Origin: Deinococcus sedimenti
Lineage (GTDB): Bacteria > Deinococcota > Deinococci > Deinococcales > Deinococcaceae
DNA length: 19,106 nt
NCBI RefSeq assembly: GCF_014648135.1
Contig: NZ_BMQN01000031.1
Location: 1-19,106 of the forward strand
Direction: 5' to 3'
The position numbers and the translations under genes were made by a program. A model generated the notes under the pieces. It ran no database searches. It was not told the origin of the DNA and was given only the letters and a program-made list of their open reading frames with translations. Positions 1 to 5,835 of the stretch are shown in pieces (the stretch's first letter is position 1; every line of letters begins with the position of its first letter).

Positions 1-128
1 AAAAAACAGCACTCTGACAGGGGGGGCCGAAAGATCCCAGATGGGACGCTTATGTAACGCCGTTTTCCGACCGATCATGCTATGCGTCACAAAGTGAAGG
101 CTCTCATCCAAATGAGGGCCAGAAAGGC
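1..128. repeat. Terminal direct repeat, left copy (circular overlap)
   Basis: Identical base for base to 18979-19106, including a run of six A, a run of seven G and an imperfect hairpin (GGCTCTCAT...ATGAGGGCC, about 99-120). An exact repeat placed precisely at both window ends is most simply the overlap of a circular assembly, so one copy should be removed. The unit circle would be 18,978 bp. Confidence 0.9.
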
Positions 129-396
129 AAAACAGGGTCGCCTGAGGGCACTTCTCAACCGGAGCGCGGGGGGTGGCGCCAGGGCTGCCAGGGCGGAGTC
201 AGCCACTGGTGCCGCTGGTGCCAGCGTGACCAGGATATTGACCCCTGCACGGGCAGCCCTGGCGCCAGCGCCGCGCGGACCGCGGACTGGGTTGGAACGC
301 CTGGCGCCCGATACGCCACCCCTGGCACAGGTGGCACCTCCAGCACCAGTGAGGGTGCTCGCCCCCTGAATCTCCAGTCGTCACCCCTACGACACT

Positions 397-402
397 TACG
401 CT
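397..402 (+). promoter_or_regulatory. Probable -10 box of a leaderless promoter
   Basis: TACGCT fits TANNNT and ends exactly 7 nt before the ATG at 410, with no Shine-Dalgarno in between. Known Deinococcus leaderless transcripts have this geometry. No convincing -35 box is visible. Confidence 0.45.
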
Positions 403-409
403 CCAAATC

Positions 410-1168
410 ATGACGACGTCATATCCGGACCCTGCCCGACCCACGCCCGTTCCCAGCCGCACCGTGATGGATTTCGCGTCCCGCCTCGGCATCAGTCGGC
501 GGGCGGCCCATGATCTGTTCAGCGCAGCTGCCACCCACCTCAATGCGGTGGTTCGAAAGACCGACGGCAGTCGGCTGACCGTCACGGCAACCGACTTCAG
601 CCGCATGGTTGCCCTGGTCGAAACACTGAATTCGGTCGGCCTGACCATCCGGCAACTCCACCGGATCCAGCAGTCTCAGAACCCCGAACTGTGGACACTC
701 CTGCAGGGGTCACGAGCCACTGAGGTGGCTGCGCCGGTGGTTGACCATCACCCCGAGGTCTGCGTAACCGACGCGACGGCAGAGAGGATTGAGCTGATCC
801 TCGTCGAGTACCTCGAGCGGCAAGAGACGCTGCTGCGCCAGCACTTGAGCCGCCCTCTCCCCGTTCACTACCTCCCGGCTCCGGTACCCACCCCGGCCCG
901 CCGTGTTCGAGAAACTCAGGCGGCGTCTGTACCAGTACAACATGACGAACCGCTGCCCCCGTTGCCGATCCCGGTACCCACCCCTGCGCCTGCCCGCCCA
1001 CAGAAGGATGATCAGCGGCAGACCCTGGACGTGCAGCCGGGTCTACCGGTACGGCCCCTGCCAGTTCCCGTGCCGGCCCGTGCTCCCAGCCGTGTACCGA
1101 CCGACTGGCCGGAGCGTCTCCTAGTACCTACCCCGGCGCGCGTAGTCGACTCCGATCCACAAGACTGA
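410..1168 (+). CDS. MerR-like DNA-binding protein with proline-rich tail (hypothetical)
   Basis: This is a 252-aa protein with two halves. Residues about 20-90 look like a divergent MerR-type winged helix: an HTH-like segment (FASRLGISRRAAHDLF), a strand pair, then LVETLNSVGLTIRQLHRI, which resembles the helix after the wing in MerR proteins. Residues about 115-145 are helical (VEYLERQETLLRQHL). The rest is a Pro/Val/Ala/Arg-rich tail with a recurring PVPTPAR-like unit: APVPTPARR, IPVPTPAPA, LPVPVPARA and LLVPTPARV. The repetition is visible in the DNA, with CCGGTACCCACCCC at 881-894 and again at 971-984. The start lacks a Shine-Dalgarno but has a leaderless -10 box. The gene stands alone. 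A DNA-binding or nucleoid-type role is inferred from the N-terminus only; the tail may be a flexible linker. Function is unknown. Confidence 0.7.
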   Translation: MTTSYPDPARPTPVPSRTVMDFASRLGISRRAAHDLFSAAATHLNAVVRKTDGSRLTVTATDFSRMVALVETLNSVGLTIRQLHRIQQSQNPELWTLLQGSRATEVAAPVVDHHPEVCVTDATAERIELILVEYLERQETLLRQHLSRPLPVHYLPAPVPTPARRVRETQAASVPVQHDEPLPPLPIPVPTPAPARPQKDDQRQTLDVQPGLPVRPLPVPVPARAPSRVPTDWPERLLVPTPARVVDSDPQD

Positions 1169-1212
1169 TCTCAGACGATCCTGGTCAGGGGGAGGCTTAT
1201 CCCTGATCATCT

Positions 1213-1248
1213 ATCTATCCTCCCTAATTTCCATTGGGTAGGATAGAT
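1213..1248. repeat. Inverted repeat in the leader of the unknown gene/recombinase operon
   Basis: Arms of 15 bp (1213-1227 and 1234-1248) match at 13 of 15 positions; the outer 8 bp (ATCTATCC/GGATAGAT) are perfect. The spacer is 6 bp. The right arm holds a possible TAGGAT -10 box (1239-1244) and ends 5 nt before the ATG at 1254. It could be an operator, a leader hairpin hiding the start, or a binding site for the tyrosine recombinase encoded just downstream. Confidence 0.5.
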
Positions 1249-1253
1249 GCAGA

Positions 1254-1646
1254 ATGTTTCAGATCAATCTCGTGGATGGCGAGTCTGTAATCCTGACGCC
1301 CAATGCTCTCGTGGAACTTCACCGACTAACGCCTGCAGACTCTTTCCTGAAAGGTCGCACCACATATGTACTTCTGCAAGACGTTAGCAAGGCTGTTCCA
1401 CACGCTCATCAGCATCCCCTACGTCAGCTCAACAGCTTGGGAGCTCAGGTGCAGTCAGTATTGACCATTCCCCCTAACCTCCGTCATTGGCTCCACCCAA
1501 CCCTAGAAGCATCTTTGGTGCTTCCAACCATTACCCCATTCACGCTGGTTGGCGAATACATTCATCACGCTCTCTCTAGGCACTATCAAGCCACTGTTGT
1601 GAGCTACGAGCCTCCTCTTGGCTGGCTGCAAAGTCGTGCCCTATGA
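1254..1646 (+). CDS. Hypothetical protein coupled to the tyrosine recombinase
   Basis: This is a 130-aa protein I do not recognise. It begins with short hydrophobic strands (MFQINLVDGESVILTPNALVEL), has several His residues in the middle (PHAHQHPLRQLNSL) and a mixed C-terminus. There is no signal peptide and no membrane segment. Its ATG has only a weak GGAT-type Shine-Dalgarno lying inside an inverted repeat. Its last four bases (ATGA) overlap the start of the recombinase gene, so the two are probably translated together and may act together. Codon use looks richer in A and T than in its neighbours, which hints at separate acquisition. It could be a recombinase accessory factor or an independent cargo gene; the sequence does not decide. 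Confidence 0.65.
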   Translation: MFQINLVDGESVILTPNALVELHRLTPADSFLKGRTTYVLLQDVSKAVPHAHQHPLRQLNSLGAQVQSVLTIPPNLRHWLHPTLEASLVLPTITPFTLVGEYIHHALSRHYQATVVSYEPPLGWLQSRAL

Positions 1647-2623
1647 CCCTTGTCCCCTATCAGGGCACTGCCCTCGCGCAAGCCCAGCAGTGGGCAGGCC
1701 TCCCCGATCACGAACTCCGCCGACGGGCCGTGACGGCGGCTGTAAACAAAGACACCCAAGCGCTGATAGCCCTGACCCGCGCCTACCTCACCCACGAGGG
1801 CGCCAGTGGCCTGCTCACCAGTCCGCGCACCATCGAGGCCTACACCCTCGGTGTCCGGCACTTCACTGAGTACGCGACCTCGAACGCCATCAACCTCCTG
1901 CGCCCTGGACGGCGCGACGCATCCGGATACGTCGCGCACATGTTGGGTTCCGGGCGCAAGCCCGCAGGCGTTCAACTCAAAGTCGCCGCGGCGAACTGCC
2001 TGTACCGGGCCCTCCGGTGGGCCGGCGCCACAGAGGCCGAACCCTTCCGAGACGTCAAGGTACCCAGAGATCCCACACCTGGACTGGTGAAGCGGCCGCC
2101 CTACAGCGAGGACGACATCGCGGCTGTGATGGAGCAGACCGACCTGCAGGGCCAAGTTCTCCTCCTTCTCCTCTCCCATGCAGGCCTGCGAATCAGTGAG
2201 GCCCTCGCCCTGACATGGCAGGACATCGACCTGGAGCTTCGCCGGGTGTCCATCCAACAAGGTAAAGGAAGGAAGGGCCGGGTCGTGACCATGAGCGGCA
2301 GCCTCCGCCGAGTGCTGAACAAGTTCAGGCAGGCTTCAAGTCAGACCACTGACGGCCGCCGCACCACCCCGGACGGTGCAGTCTTTTCGTATTCGCACGT
2401 GACGACAGCTCGGTACCACATGGAGAAGGCCTTCGGGGCGGCAGAGGTCCAATTCCGTGGTTTCCATCCCGGACGCAAGCTGGCCGGGACTCGCCTCCTC
2501 CGCCAGGTCAACGACATCGCCCGCGTCGCGCACCACCTCGGCCATGCCTCCGTCGAGACCACCCGGCGCGGGTACGCCAACTACGAAGTCGATGACCTCC
2601 GCGACACCCTTTCAAACTGGTGA
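1643..2623 (+). CDS. Tyrosine recombinase/integrase (XerC/D-like)
   Basis: This 326-aa site-specific recombinase cuts and rejoins DNA through a covalent 3'-phosphotyrosine. The N-terminal core-binding (SAM-like) domain spans about residues 37-140, with the usual SPRTIEAYTLGVRHFTEY start. The catalytic domain spans about 155-326. Visible active-site residues are R183 (HAGLRISEAL), K208 (QGKGRKGR), H275 and R278 (HPGR, the HxxR box), H301 (LGHAS) and Y311. The tyrosine lies 10 residues after H301, one more than the usual LGHxSxxTTxxY spacing, so Y311 is the likely nucleophile, with Y314 as an alternative. The ATG overlaps the preceding stop as ATGA. Likely roles are resolving plasmid multimers or integrating the plasmid; the two excisionase-type HTH genes on the same molecule make integration/excision worth considering. 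Confidence 0.9.
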   Translation: MTLVPYQGTALAQAQQWAGLPDHELRRRAVTAAVNKDTQALIALTRAYLTHEGASGLLTSPRTIEAYTLGVRHFTEYATSNAINLLRPGRRDASGYVAHMLGSGRKPAGVQLKVAAANCLYRALRWAGATEAEPFRDVKVPRDPTPGLVKRPPYSEDDIAAVMEQTDLQGQVLLLLLSHAGLRISEALALTWQDIDLELRRVSIQQGKGRKGRVVTMSGSLRRVLNKFRQASSQTTDGRRTTPDGAVFSYSHVTTARYHMEKAFGAAEVQFRGFHPGRKLAGTRLLRQVNDIARVAHHLGHASVETTRRGYANYEVDDLRDTLSNW

Positions 2624-2648
2624 GCATGTCATCACTCTCTCATGTTTT

Positions 2649-2698
2649 CTTTCATGCATGAATGAAAGTATGTGAGAACGCATGTGGACAGGTATGTT
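2649..2698 (+). promoter_or_regulatory. parA control region: inverted repeat and leaderless -10 box
   Basis: A perfect inverted repeat CTTTCAT(2649-2655)/ATGAAAG(2662-2668) contains the 10-bp palindrome TCATGCATGA (2652-2661). Downstream, TATGTT (2693-2698) fits TANNNT and ends 7 nt before the parA ATG at 2706, which has no Shine-Dalgarno. This suggests a leaderless parAB transcript with an autoregulatory operator just upstream. The -35 region is not recognisable. Confidence 0.5.
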
Positions 2699-2705
2699 CG
2701 CCTGA

Positions 2706-3311
2706 ATGACAGCCAAGCCCCATGTCGTCGCATTCACCTCACTCAAAGGCGGAGTCGGGAAAAGCACCCTCGCCGTCAACATCGCCGGCGCCCTGTCCCT
2801 GAAGGGCAAGACCGCCATGATCGACGCCGACGCCGCCATTCAGACCAGCAGCGGCTGGGCCACCCGGGGCGGTCTCCCCATCACCGTCCTGAAAGAAGGC
2901 GACCCTATCCCGGCCGGCACCCGGTACCTGGTCGTGGACACCGAGGGCCGCCCAGCTCTAGATGACATCGCCGCCCTGACACACTCCGCCGACGTCGTGC
3001 TCATCCCCACGGCGCCGAACTCAGTGGAGGTCGAGGCGACAGCCCGCCTGATCCAGCAGCTGCCCGGCACGAACGCCAACCTCGACCGCGTGCACGTCGT
3101 GATCACCAAGGCGCAACCCGTCGGCACAGTCGGTCAGAGCGCCCGGGATGAACTGCGCAGCGCTGGCCTGCAGGTGTGCGAGACCGTCATCCGCCGCTAC
3201 ACCGCCCATGAACGGGCGCATGAGCAGGGTGTGCTGGTCAAGGATGCTGCGGATCCCCGATCGGAGAACGCCTGGGCGGACGTCCTCGGCCTCACCCTCG
3301 AGGTGTGCTGA
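2706..3311 (+). CDS. parA: ParA family partition ATPase
   Basis: This 201-aa protein is a short (type Ib-like) ParA without an N-terminal HTH extension. The deviant Walker A motif KGGVGKST occupies residues 14-21, with signature lysine K14 and P-loop lysine K19. The second acidic motif is MIDADAA and the Walker B-type segment is YLVVDTEGRP, with a Thr-Glu where many relatives have a different pair. ParA ATPases bind DNA non-specifically when ATP-loaded and are released by their ParB partner, which moves plasmids apart before division. The partner gene starts inside its stop codon (TGATG). The three parS-like sites just downstream support a complete partition locus. Expression is probably leaderless. 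Confidence 0.92.
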   Translation: MTAKPHVVAFTSLKGGVGKSTLAVNIAGALSLKGKTAMIDADAAIQTSSGWATRGGLPITVLKEGDPIPAGTRYLVVDTEGRPALDDIAALTHSADVVLIPTAPNSVEVEATARLIQQLPGTNANLDRVHVVITKAQPVGTVGQSARDELRSAGLQVCETVIRRYTAHERAHEQGVLVKDAADPRSENAWADVLGLTLEVC

Positions 3312-3646
3312 TGACGAAGAAAAGCCGATTCGGTAGTTTTGTCACAAGCTCAGGGGGAGAGGAGAACCCCACTCCTGAACAGGGTGTACCCACCCCCGCC
3401 GCCCTGATGCCGGAGCCCGGCCCGGCCGCGCCACTCATCCCTCAGGCACCTGCTCGTGAGGAACGCCGGGCTTTCAGCACTCGCGTACGCCCCAGCCAGA
3501 AGGCTGCCCTCGACGTCTTCGTGATGGATCTGAAGAGGGCAGGTTGGCCCATCTCGCAGGAAGCTGTCCTCGAGGAGCTTCTGCGCCTCCTTCAGGAGGA
3601 TGAGTACACCAGAGCCACGATCACCCAGCGCCTCACCCGGCTCTGA
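3311..3646 (+). CDS. Small ParB-like centromere-binding protein (ribbon-helix-helix type)
   Basis: This is a 111-aa protein. The first ~50 residues are disordered and Pro-rich (VPTPAALMPEPGPAAPLIP). The C-terminal half fits a ribbon-helix-helix fold: strand AFSTRVRP, helix SQKAALDVFVMDLKRAG, then helix SQEAVLEELLRLLQED. RHH proteins paired with short ParA ATPases bind plasmid centromeres and stimulate the ATPase through a flexible tail, and often repress their own operon. The ATG at 3311 shares one base with the parA stop and is preferred over an in-frame GTG six bases upstream. It is not a canonical KorB/Spo0J-type ParB. The role is inferred from position plus fold; the likely targets are the palindromes at 3665-3793. 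Confidence 0.75.
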   Translation: MTKKSRFGSFVTSSGGEENPTPEQGVPTPAALMPEPGPAAPLIPQAPAREERRAFSTRVRPSQKAALDVFVMDLKRAGWPISQEAVLEELLRLLQEDEYTRATITQRLTRL

Positions 3647-3664
3647 CCGTGACACCGGTACAAG

Positions 3665-3793
3665 TTGCTCCATTGTGAATCAAACCGGGGAAGTCCCGAG
3701 TTGTTTCATTGTGAAACAGGCCTGCGCGGACATCAGCTCCGCCACCGTTTGCTCGCCAGATCCGGCGAGCAAAGTTGTCTCACTGTGAGACAA
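3665..3793. promoter_or_regulatory. Cluster of three parS-like palindromes (candidate centromere) with an internal hairpin
   Basis: Three related 19-bp sites lie just after the partition genes: TTGCTCCATTGTGAATCAA (3665-3683, degenerate), TTGTTTCATTGTGAAACAG (3701-3719, near perfect) and TTGTCTCACTGTGAGACAA (3775-3793, perfect). Their arms resemble the known bacterial parS core (TGTTTCA/TGAAACA), but the arms are separated by 3 bp instead of 2. Site starts are 36 and 74 bp apart. Between sites 2 and 3 lies a perfect 10-bp inverted repeat, TTTGCTCGCC (3748-3757) with GGCGAGCAAA (3764-3773), which could end the parAB transcript or be another site. Centromere function is inferred. Confidence 0.65.
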
Positions 3794-3859
3794 ATTCTCC
3801 CTGAATCGGTTTTTCATCGTGCTGGTGCGATCCCCCGTTTTGGGGAATACCCCCAAGAC

Positions 3860-3903
3860 ACCGCGAGGCCGCCCTGAAGTCGAACTCAGGGCGGCCTCGC
3901 GGT
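3860..3903. terminator. Strong bidirectional hairpin between convergent genes
   Basis: A perfect 18-bp GC-rich inverted repeat (3860-3877 and 3886-3903, arm ACCGCGAGGCCGCCCTGA) with an 8-nt loop begins 12 bases beyond the stop of the minus-strand gene and lies downstream of parAB. It sits exactly where two convergent transcripts meet. There is no T-run on either side, so termination may rely on the stem itself. A second small repeat, TTGGGG/CCCCAA, lies immediately to its left. Confidence 0.7.
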
Positions 3904-3915
3904 AAGTGGTGGACT

Positions 3916-4578
3916 TCAGACCGGATTTAGGACAGCGTCGACCTGTTCCCAGAGTCGTGGCGGAACGTAGAGGCTCGTCGGGCCATTCGCGGAGACGGTC
4001 GTCTTCCCAGCGTAGCCAGTCACTATCAGCAGGTGAGTACCATCCGGCTGCAGGATCACCAGGGTGTCCATGGTGGGGAAGAGCACGACAGCTTCTCCGC
4101 CGTCATCCACGAAGTACGGCTGCGAGATGCCCTGATCAGGAGCAGCGGGACGGTACTCGACCAGGGTAGGGAAATCGTCAGGAGTCAGAACAGTTCGCAG
4201 CGCGGGGGCACGGTCGGGCACCTCGGTGGGTGCGGGGTGCATGCGGCTCAGGCGGCGCAGGGCGCGGGCATGGTACCCCCGCGTGCTGTCGAAGTCCAGG
4301 TCGGTGCCGGCCAGGTCAGTCACGATGCCCAGCAGTTCCCTGAACGGCACACCCGACTTCATCCAATGGGAGGCCCAGGCGCCCACGATGGGGCTCACCA
4401 GTGCTTCGAGCTGCCCGTGCGCTGCGTGCCAGAGCAGGTGCTGCGTGTAGCAGGGGATGCAGAGAACTGACCCCAGGCCTGTGGGGGTGGATATGGGGAG
4501 GCCGTGGGCTTCGCCGCAGTCCTCGCAGATGTTCCAGGTGCTCTTCAGGGCTTCGGACAGCTGAGGAAGTTTGACCAT
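3916..4578 (-). CDS. Hypothetical protein with zinc-ribbon-like CxxC pairs
   Basis: This is a 220-aa protein on the minus strand. Near the N-terminus it has C18-x2-C21 and C40-x2-C43, a spacing that suits a single zinc-binding knuckle or treble clef. A helical middle follows (LLWHAAHGQLEALVSPIVGAWASHWMK). The C-terminal half looks beta-rich (VVLFPTMDTLVILQPDGTHLLIVTGY). There is no signal peptide or membrane helix. The ATG is preceded by a good AGGAG Shine-Dalgarno. It is the last gene of a three-gene minus-strand group and ends 12 bases before a strong hairpin. No family is recognised; a nucleic-acid or protein-binding role would be a guess from the cysteines alone. Confidence 0.7.
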   Translation of the reverse strand: MVKLPQLSEALKSTWNICEDCGEAHGLPISTPTGLGSVLCIPCYTQHLLWHAAHGQLEALVSPIVGAWASHWMKSGVPFRELLGIVTDLAGTDLDFDSTRGYHARALRRLSRMHPAPTEVPDRAPALRTVLTPDDFPTLVEYRPAAPDQGISQPYFVDDGGEAVVLFPTMDTLVILQPDGTHLLIVTGYAGKTTVSANGPTSLYVPPRLWEQVDAVLNPV

Positions 4579-4603
4579 TTCAGGACTCCTGGGGTGAGCG
4601 GTG

Positions 4604-4616
4604 GCGTTTGAAACGC
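4604..4616. promoter_or_regulatory. Palindrome between two minus-strand genes
   Basis: GCGTTT-G-AAACGC is a perfect 13-bp inverted repeat, placed 26 bp upstream of the start of the CxxC gene and 16 bp past the stop of the gene before it. It is a plausible operator; nothing more can be said. Confidence 0.35.
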
Positions 4617-4631
4617 GGTTGAGCGACGGGT

Positions 4632-4880
4632 TCAGGCCAACAGAGCGGGGGCCTGGAACAGGTACAGGACGCGGGCGACTTCTTGGACGCGCGCCTGGTG
4701 GTCGCGGAGATCATTGGCGCTGAGCGTGGTCAGGGCGGTCAGAACGTAGCCCTGAGCGTCGCGGACGGGCACTGCGGGGAGCTGCTCACCCTGAGCGGCG
4801 CGCACGGTGAGCTGTGCAGCTTCTGCGGGGCTCAAGCGGGCGCCCAGGGGACGGCGGTAGGTGGCTCCGGTGGCGTTCAT
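4632..4880 (-). CDS. Small hypothetical protein
   Basis: This is an 82-aa protein. It reads as a short Pro/Arg start, then SPAEAAQLTVRAAQGEQLPAVPVRD, a strand-like YVLTALTTLS and a helix (DLRDHQARVQEVARVLYLF). There is no recognisable domain and no membrane segment. The ATG at 4880 has a clear AGGAG Shine-Dalgarno 5 bases upstream, which supports it as real. It lies between two other minus-strand genes, with about 50 bp to the next one and 108 bp, including a repeat region, to the one before, so it may have its own promoter. Confidence 0.6.
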   Translation of the reverse strand: MNATGATYRRPLGARLSPAEAAQLTVRAAQGEQLPAVPVRDAQGYVLTALTTLSANDLRDHQARVQEVARVLYLFQAPALLA

Positions 4881-4906
4881 GTTGCTCCTGTGAAGCGCGG
4901 ATCAAG

Positions 4907-4985
4907 CGTTAGGATTCGTTAGGTTTTTCCTGCATCAAAACGGGAAAAACGTCGTGCTGGACGGTTCGCCCGATTTGGCGAGAAC
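4907..4985. promoter_or_regulatory. Repeat-rich spacer: tandem CGTTAGG, 8-bp inverted repeat and a hairpin
   Basis: CGTTAGG occurs at 4907-4913 and 4917-4923, exactly 10 bp apart, so both would lie on the same DNA face. The perfect pair GTTTTTCC (4923-4930)/GGAAAAAC (4943-4950) follows, then a bulged stem GTTCGCC (4964-4970) with GGC-GA-GAAC (4977-4985) three bases beyond the stop of the minus-strand gene ending at 4989. The last may terminate that gene and the others may control the gene starting at 4880. Confidence 0.35.
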
Positions 4986-4988
4986 TAT

Positions 4989-5441
4989 TTAGGCCGCTAC
5001 GATCGCCGGGTGGGTTTCGCAAAGAAAGGCCCACACCTGACGCGCTTCCTGCTCTGTCAGGGCTGCCAGGCTCGTGACGTTGCGGTCGAGGGCTGCGCTG
5101 GCGAAACCGTAGTGCTGACTGCCGGGAATGCCGGCGCGTGCCATGAGGCGGTGCAGCTTACTGGCGCGCGTATTACCGATCGTGGTGGGGTCGGGGTGGA
5201 TCTCTTCTGCCACGAGTTCGACGTGGCCGTCGCGTTTCCCCAGATCGAGCAGGCGTCCAGCGTCGAGGGGGTGCACGGCCTGCCCGTCGATTTCGGCGTG
5301 CAGCGTGCCGGCGGCGTCGGCGTGCAGAAGGACGCAGCGGTGGCCCAGGTAGACGCTGGCGCTGGGGCCTTCGCCGTAGGAGCCGTAGATGGCGACCGAG
5401 AAGATGCGCGTGATGTTGCGGGGCTTGCTGATATCTTTCAT
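4989..5441 (-). CDS. Hypothetical protein divergent from the XRE-rep operon
   Basis: This is a 150-aa protein. The open frame extends further upstream, but the ATG at 5441 has a strong GGAAGGAA Shine-Dalgarno and lies downstream of an excellent promoter (5520-5548), so it is chosen. The N-terminal half looks beta-rich (FSVAIYGSYGEGPSASVYLGHRCVLLHADAAG). The C-terminal third is helical and ends in KLHRLMARAGIPGSQHYGFASAAL followed by LAALTEQEARQVWAFL, which looks like a compact helical binding domain. No family name can be given with confidence. It is probably repressed, like the rep operon, by the XRE protein whose putative operators overlap its promoter. It may be a copy-control or maintenance factor. 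Confidence 0.7.
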   Translation of the reverse strand: MKDISKPRNITRIFSVAIYGSYGEGPSASVYLGHRCVLLHADAAGTLHAEIDGQAVHPLDAGRLLDLGKRDGHVELVAEEIHPDPTTIGNTRASKLHRLMARAGIPGSQHYGFASAALDRNVTSLAALTEQEARQVWAFLCETHPAIVAA

Positions 5442-5519
5442 GTGATTCCTTCCGTTGAGGTGGGAGTCAGGGAGGGACGCGGAATCTTGGTCGAGGAAGC
5501 GTCCCTTTCTGCTGGTCCA

Positions 5520-5548
5520 ATAGTATGGTGTTTTCATACGTATGTCAA
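5520..5548 (-). promoter_or_regulatory. Sigma-70-type promoter for the divergent minus-strand gene
   Basis: Read on the minus strand, TTGACA (5548-5543) is followed after exactly 17 bp by TACTAT (5525-5520). This is the best promoter seen in the window. The palindrome CATACGTATG overlaps the -35 box and spacer, so a repressor bound there would block polymerase. Confidence 0.75.
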
Positions 5549-5598
5549 CTTCATACGTATTGTGATACCATCCGCATTGGAGGTGCAGACGTATGTCT
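5535..5598. promoter_or_regulatory. Operator cluster CATACGTATG between divergent genes
   Basis: CATACGTATG (5535-5544, perfect palindrome), CATACGTAT (5552-5560, one base short) and AGACGTATGTCT (5587-5598, AGAC/GTCT arms around the start codon) share an ACGTAT core. The first two are 17 bp apart. They are likely binding sites of the XRE protein encoded at 5593, covering both the minus-strand promoter and its own start. No clear plus-strand promoter could be picked. Confidence 0.6.
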
Positions 5599-5835
5599 GA
5601 ACGAACTAGAATTACCTTTGTGAACCGGGAAATTCGGCAGGAAGTCAAGGCACTGATGCGCGCGCGCGGCATCACGCAGGATCAGATGGCTGATCAGATG
5701 GGCATGAAGCGCACCAACCTCAACCAGATGCTCAACTCAGACACCGAACTGCCTCAGCGCTGGCAGGAAATCCTGCAGATCCTGGGCAAGAAGATCGCGC
5801 TGGTAGACGCTGACGACACCGGTAACCCGTCGTGA
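5593..5835 (+). CDS. XRE/Cro-type helix-turn-helix regulator
   Basis: This is an 80-aa protein, little more than one HTH domain. Helices include EVKALMRARG, ITQDQMADQMG and the recognition region MKRTNLNQMLN (about residues 17-50), then LPQRWQEILQILGKKI. The ATG has a GGAGGT Shine-Dalgarno 8 bases upstream. The stop overlaps the GTG start of the Rep gene (GTGA), so regulator and initiator are translated together. That pattern, with palindromes over the shared control region, suggests a copy-number or rep-operon repressor acting on itself and on the divergent gene. It is a typical size for plasmid Cro-like repressors. Confidence 0.85.
   Translation: MSERTRITFVNREIRQEVKALMRARGITQDQMADQMGMKRTNLNQMLNSDTELPQRWQEILQILGKKIALVDADDTGNPS

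Larger units (their letters stand above)
1..409. other. Intergenic region upstream of the first gene; contains a doubtful 95-aa reading frame
   Basis: No gene here can be supported firmly. An open frame runs 82-369 (+, 95 aa, rich in Ala, Arg and Pro, with pieces like LTPARAALAPAPRGP that recall the Pro-rich tail of the next gene), but its ATG has neither a Shine-Dalgarno nor a TANNNT box at the right distance. From about 170 to 350 the DNA is full of short TGGCGCC/TGGCACC/GGTGCC words that form small inverted repeats, for example GCCACC (315-320) with GGTGGC (330-335). A similar CCACGCCCCTGGCACGG stretch lies near 18788, across the circle junction. Confidence 0.4.

Noticed and set aside
49..62. 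TTATGTAACG resembling a XerD arm of dif
   Set aside because: No matching XerC arm or centre beside it; likely chance.
82..369. 95-aa plus-strand frame rich in Ala, Arg and Pro
   Set aside because: No Shine-Dalgarno or leaderless box, low-complexity GC-driven composition and short repeats; kept only as a note.
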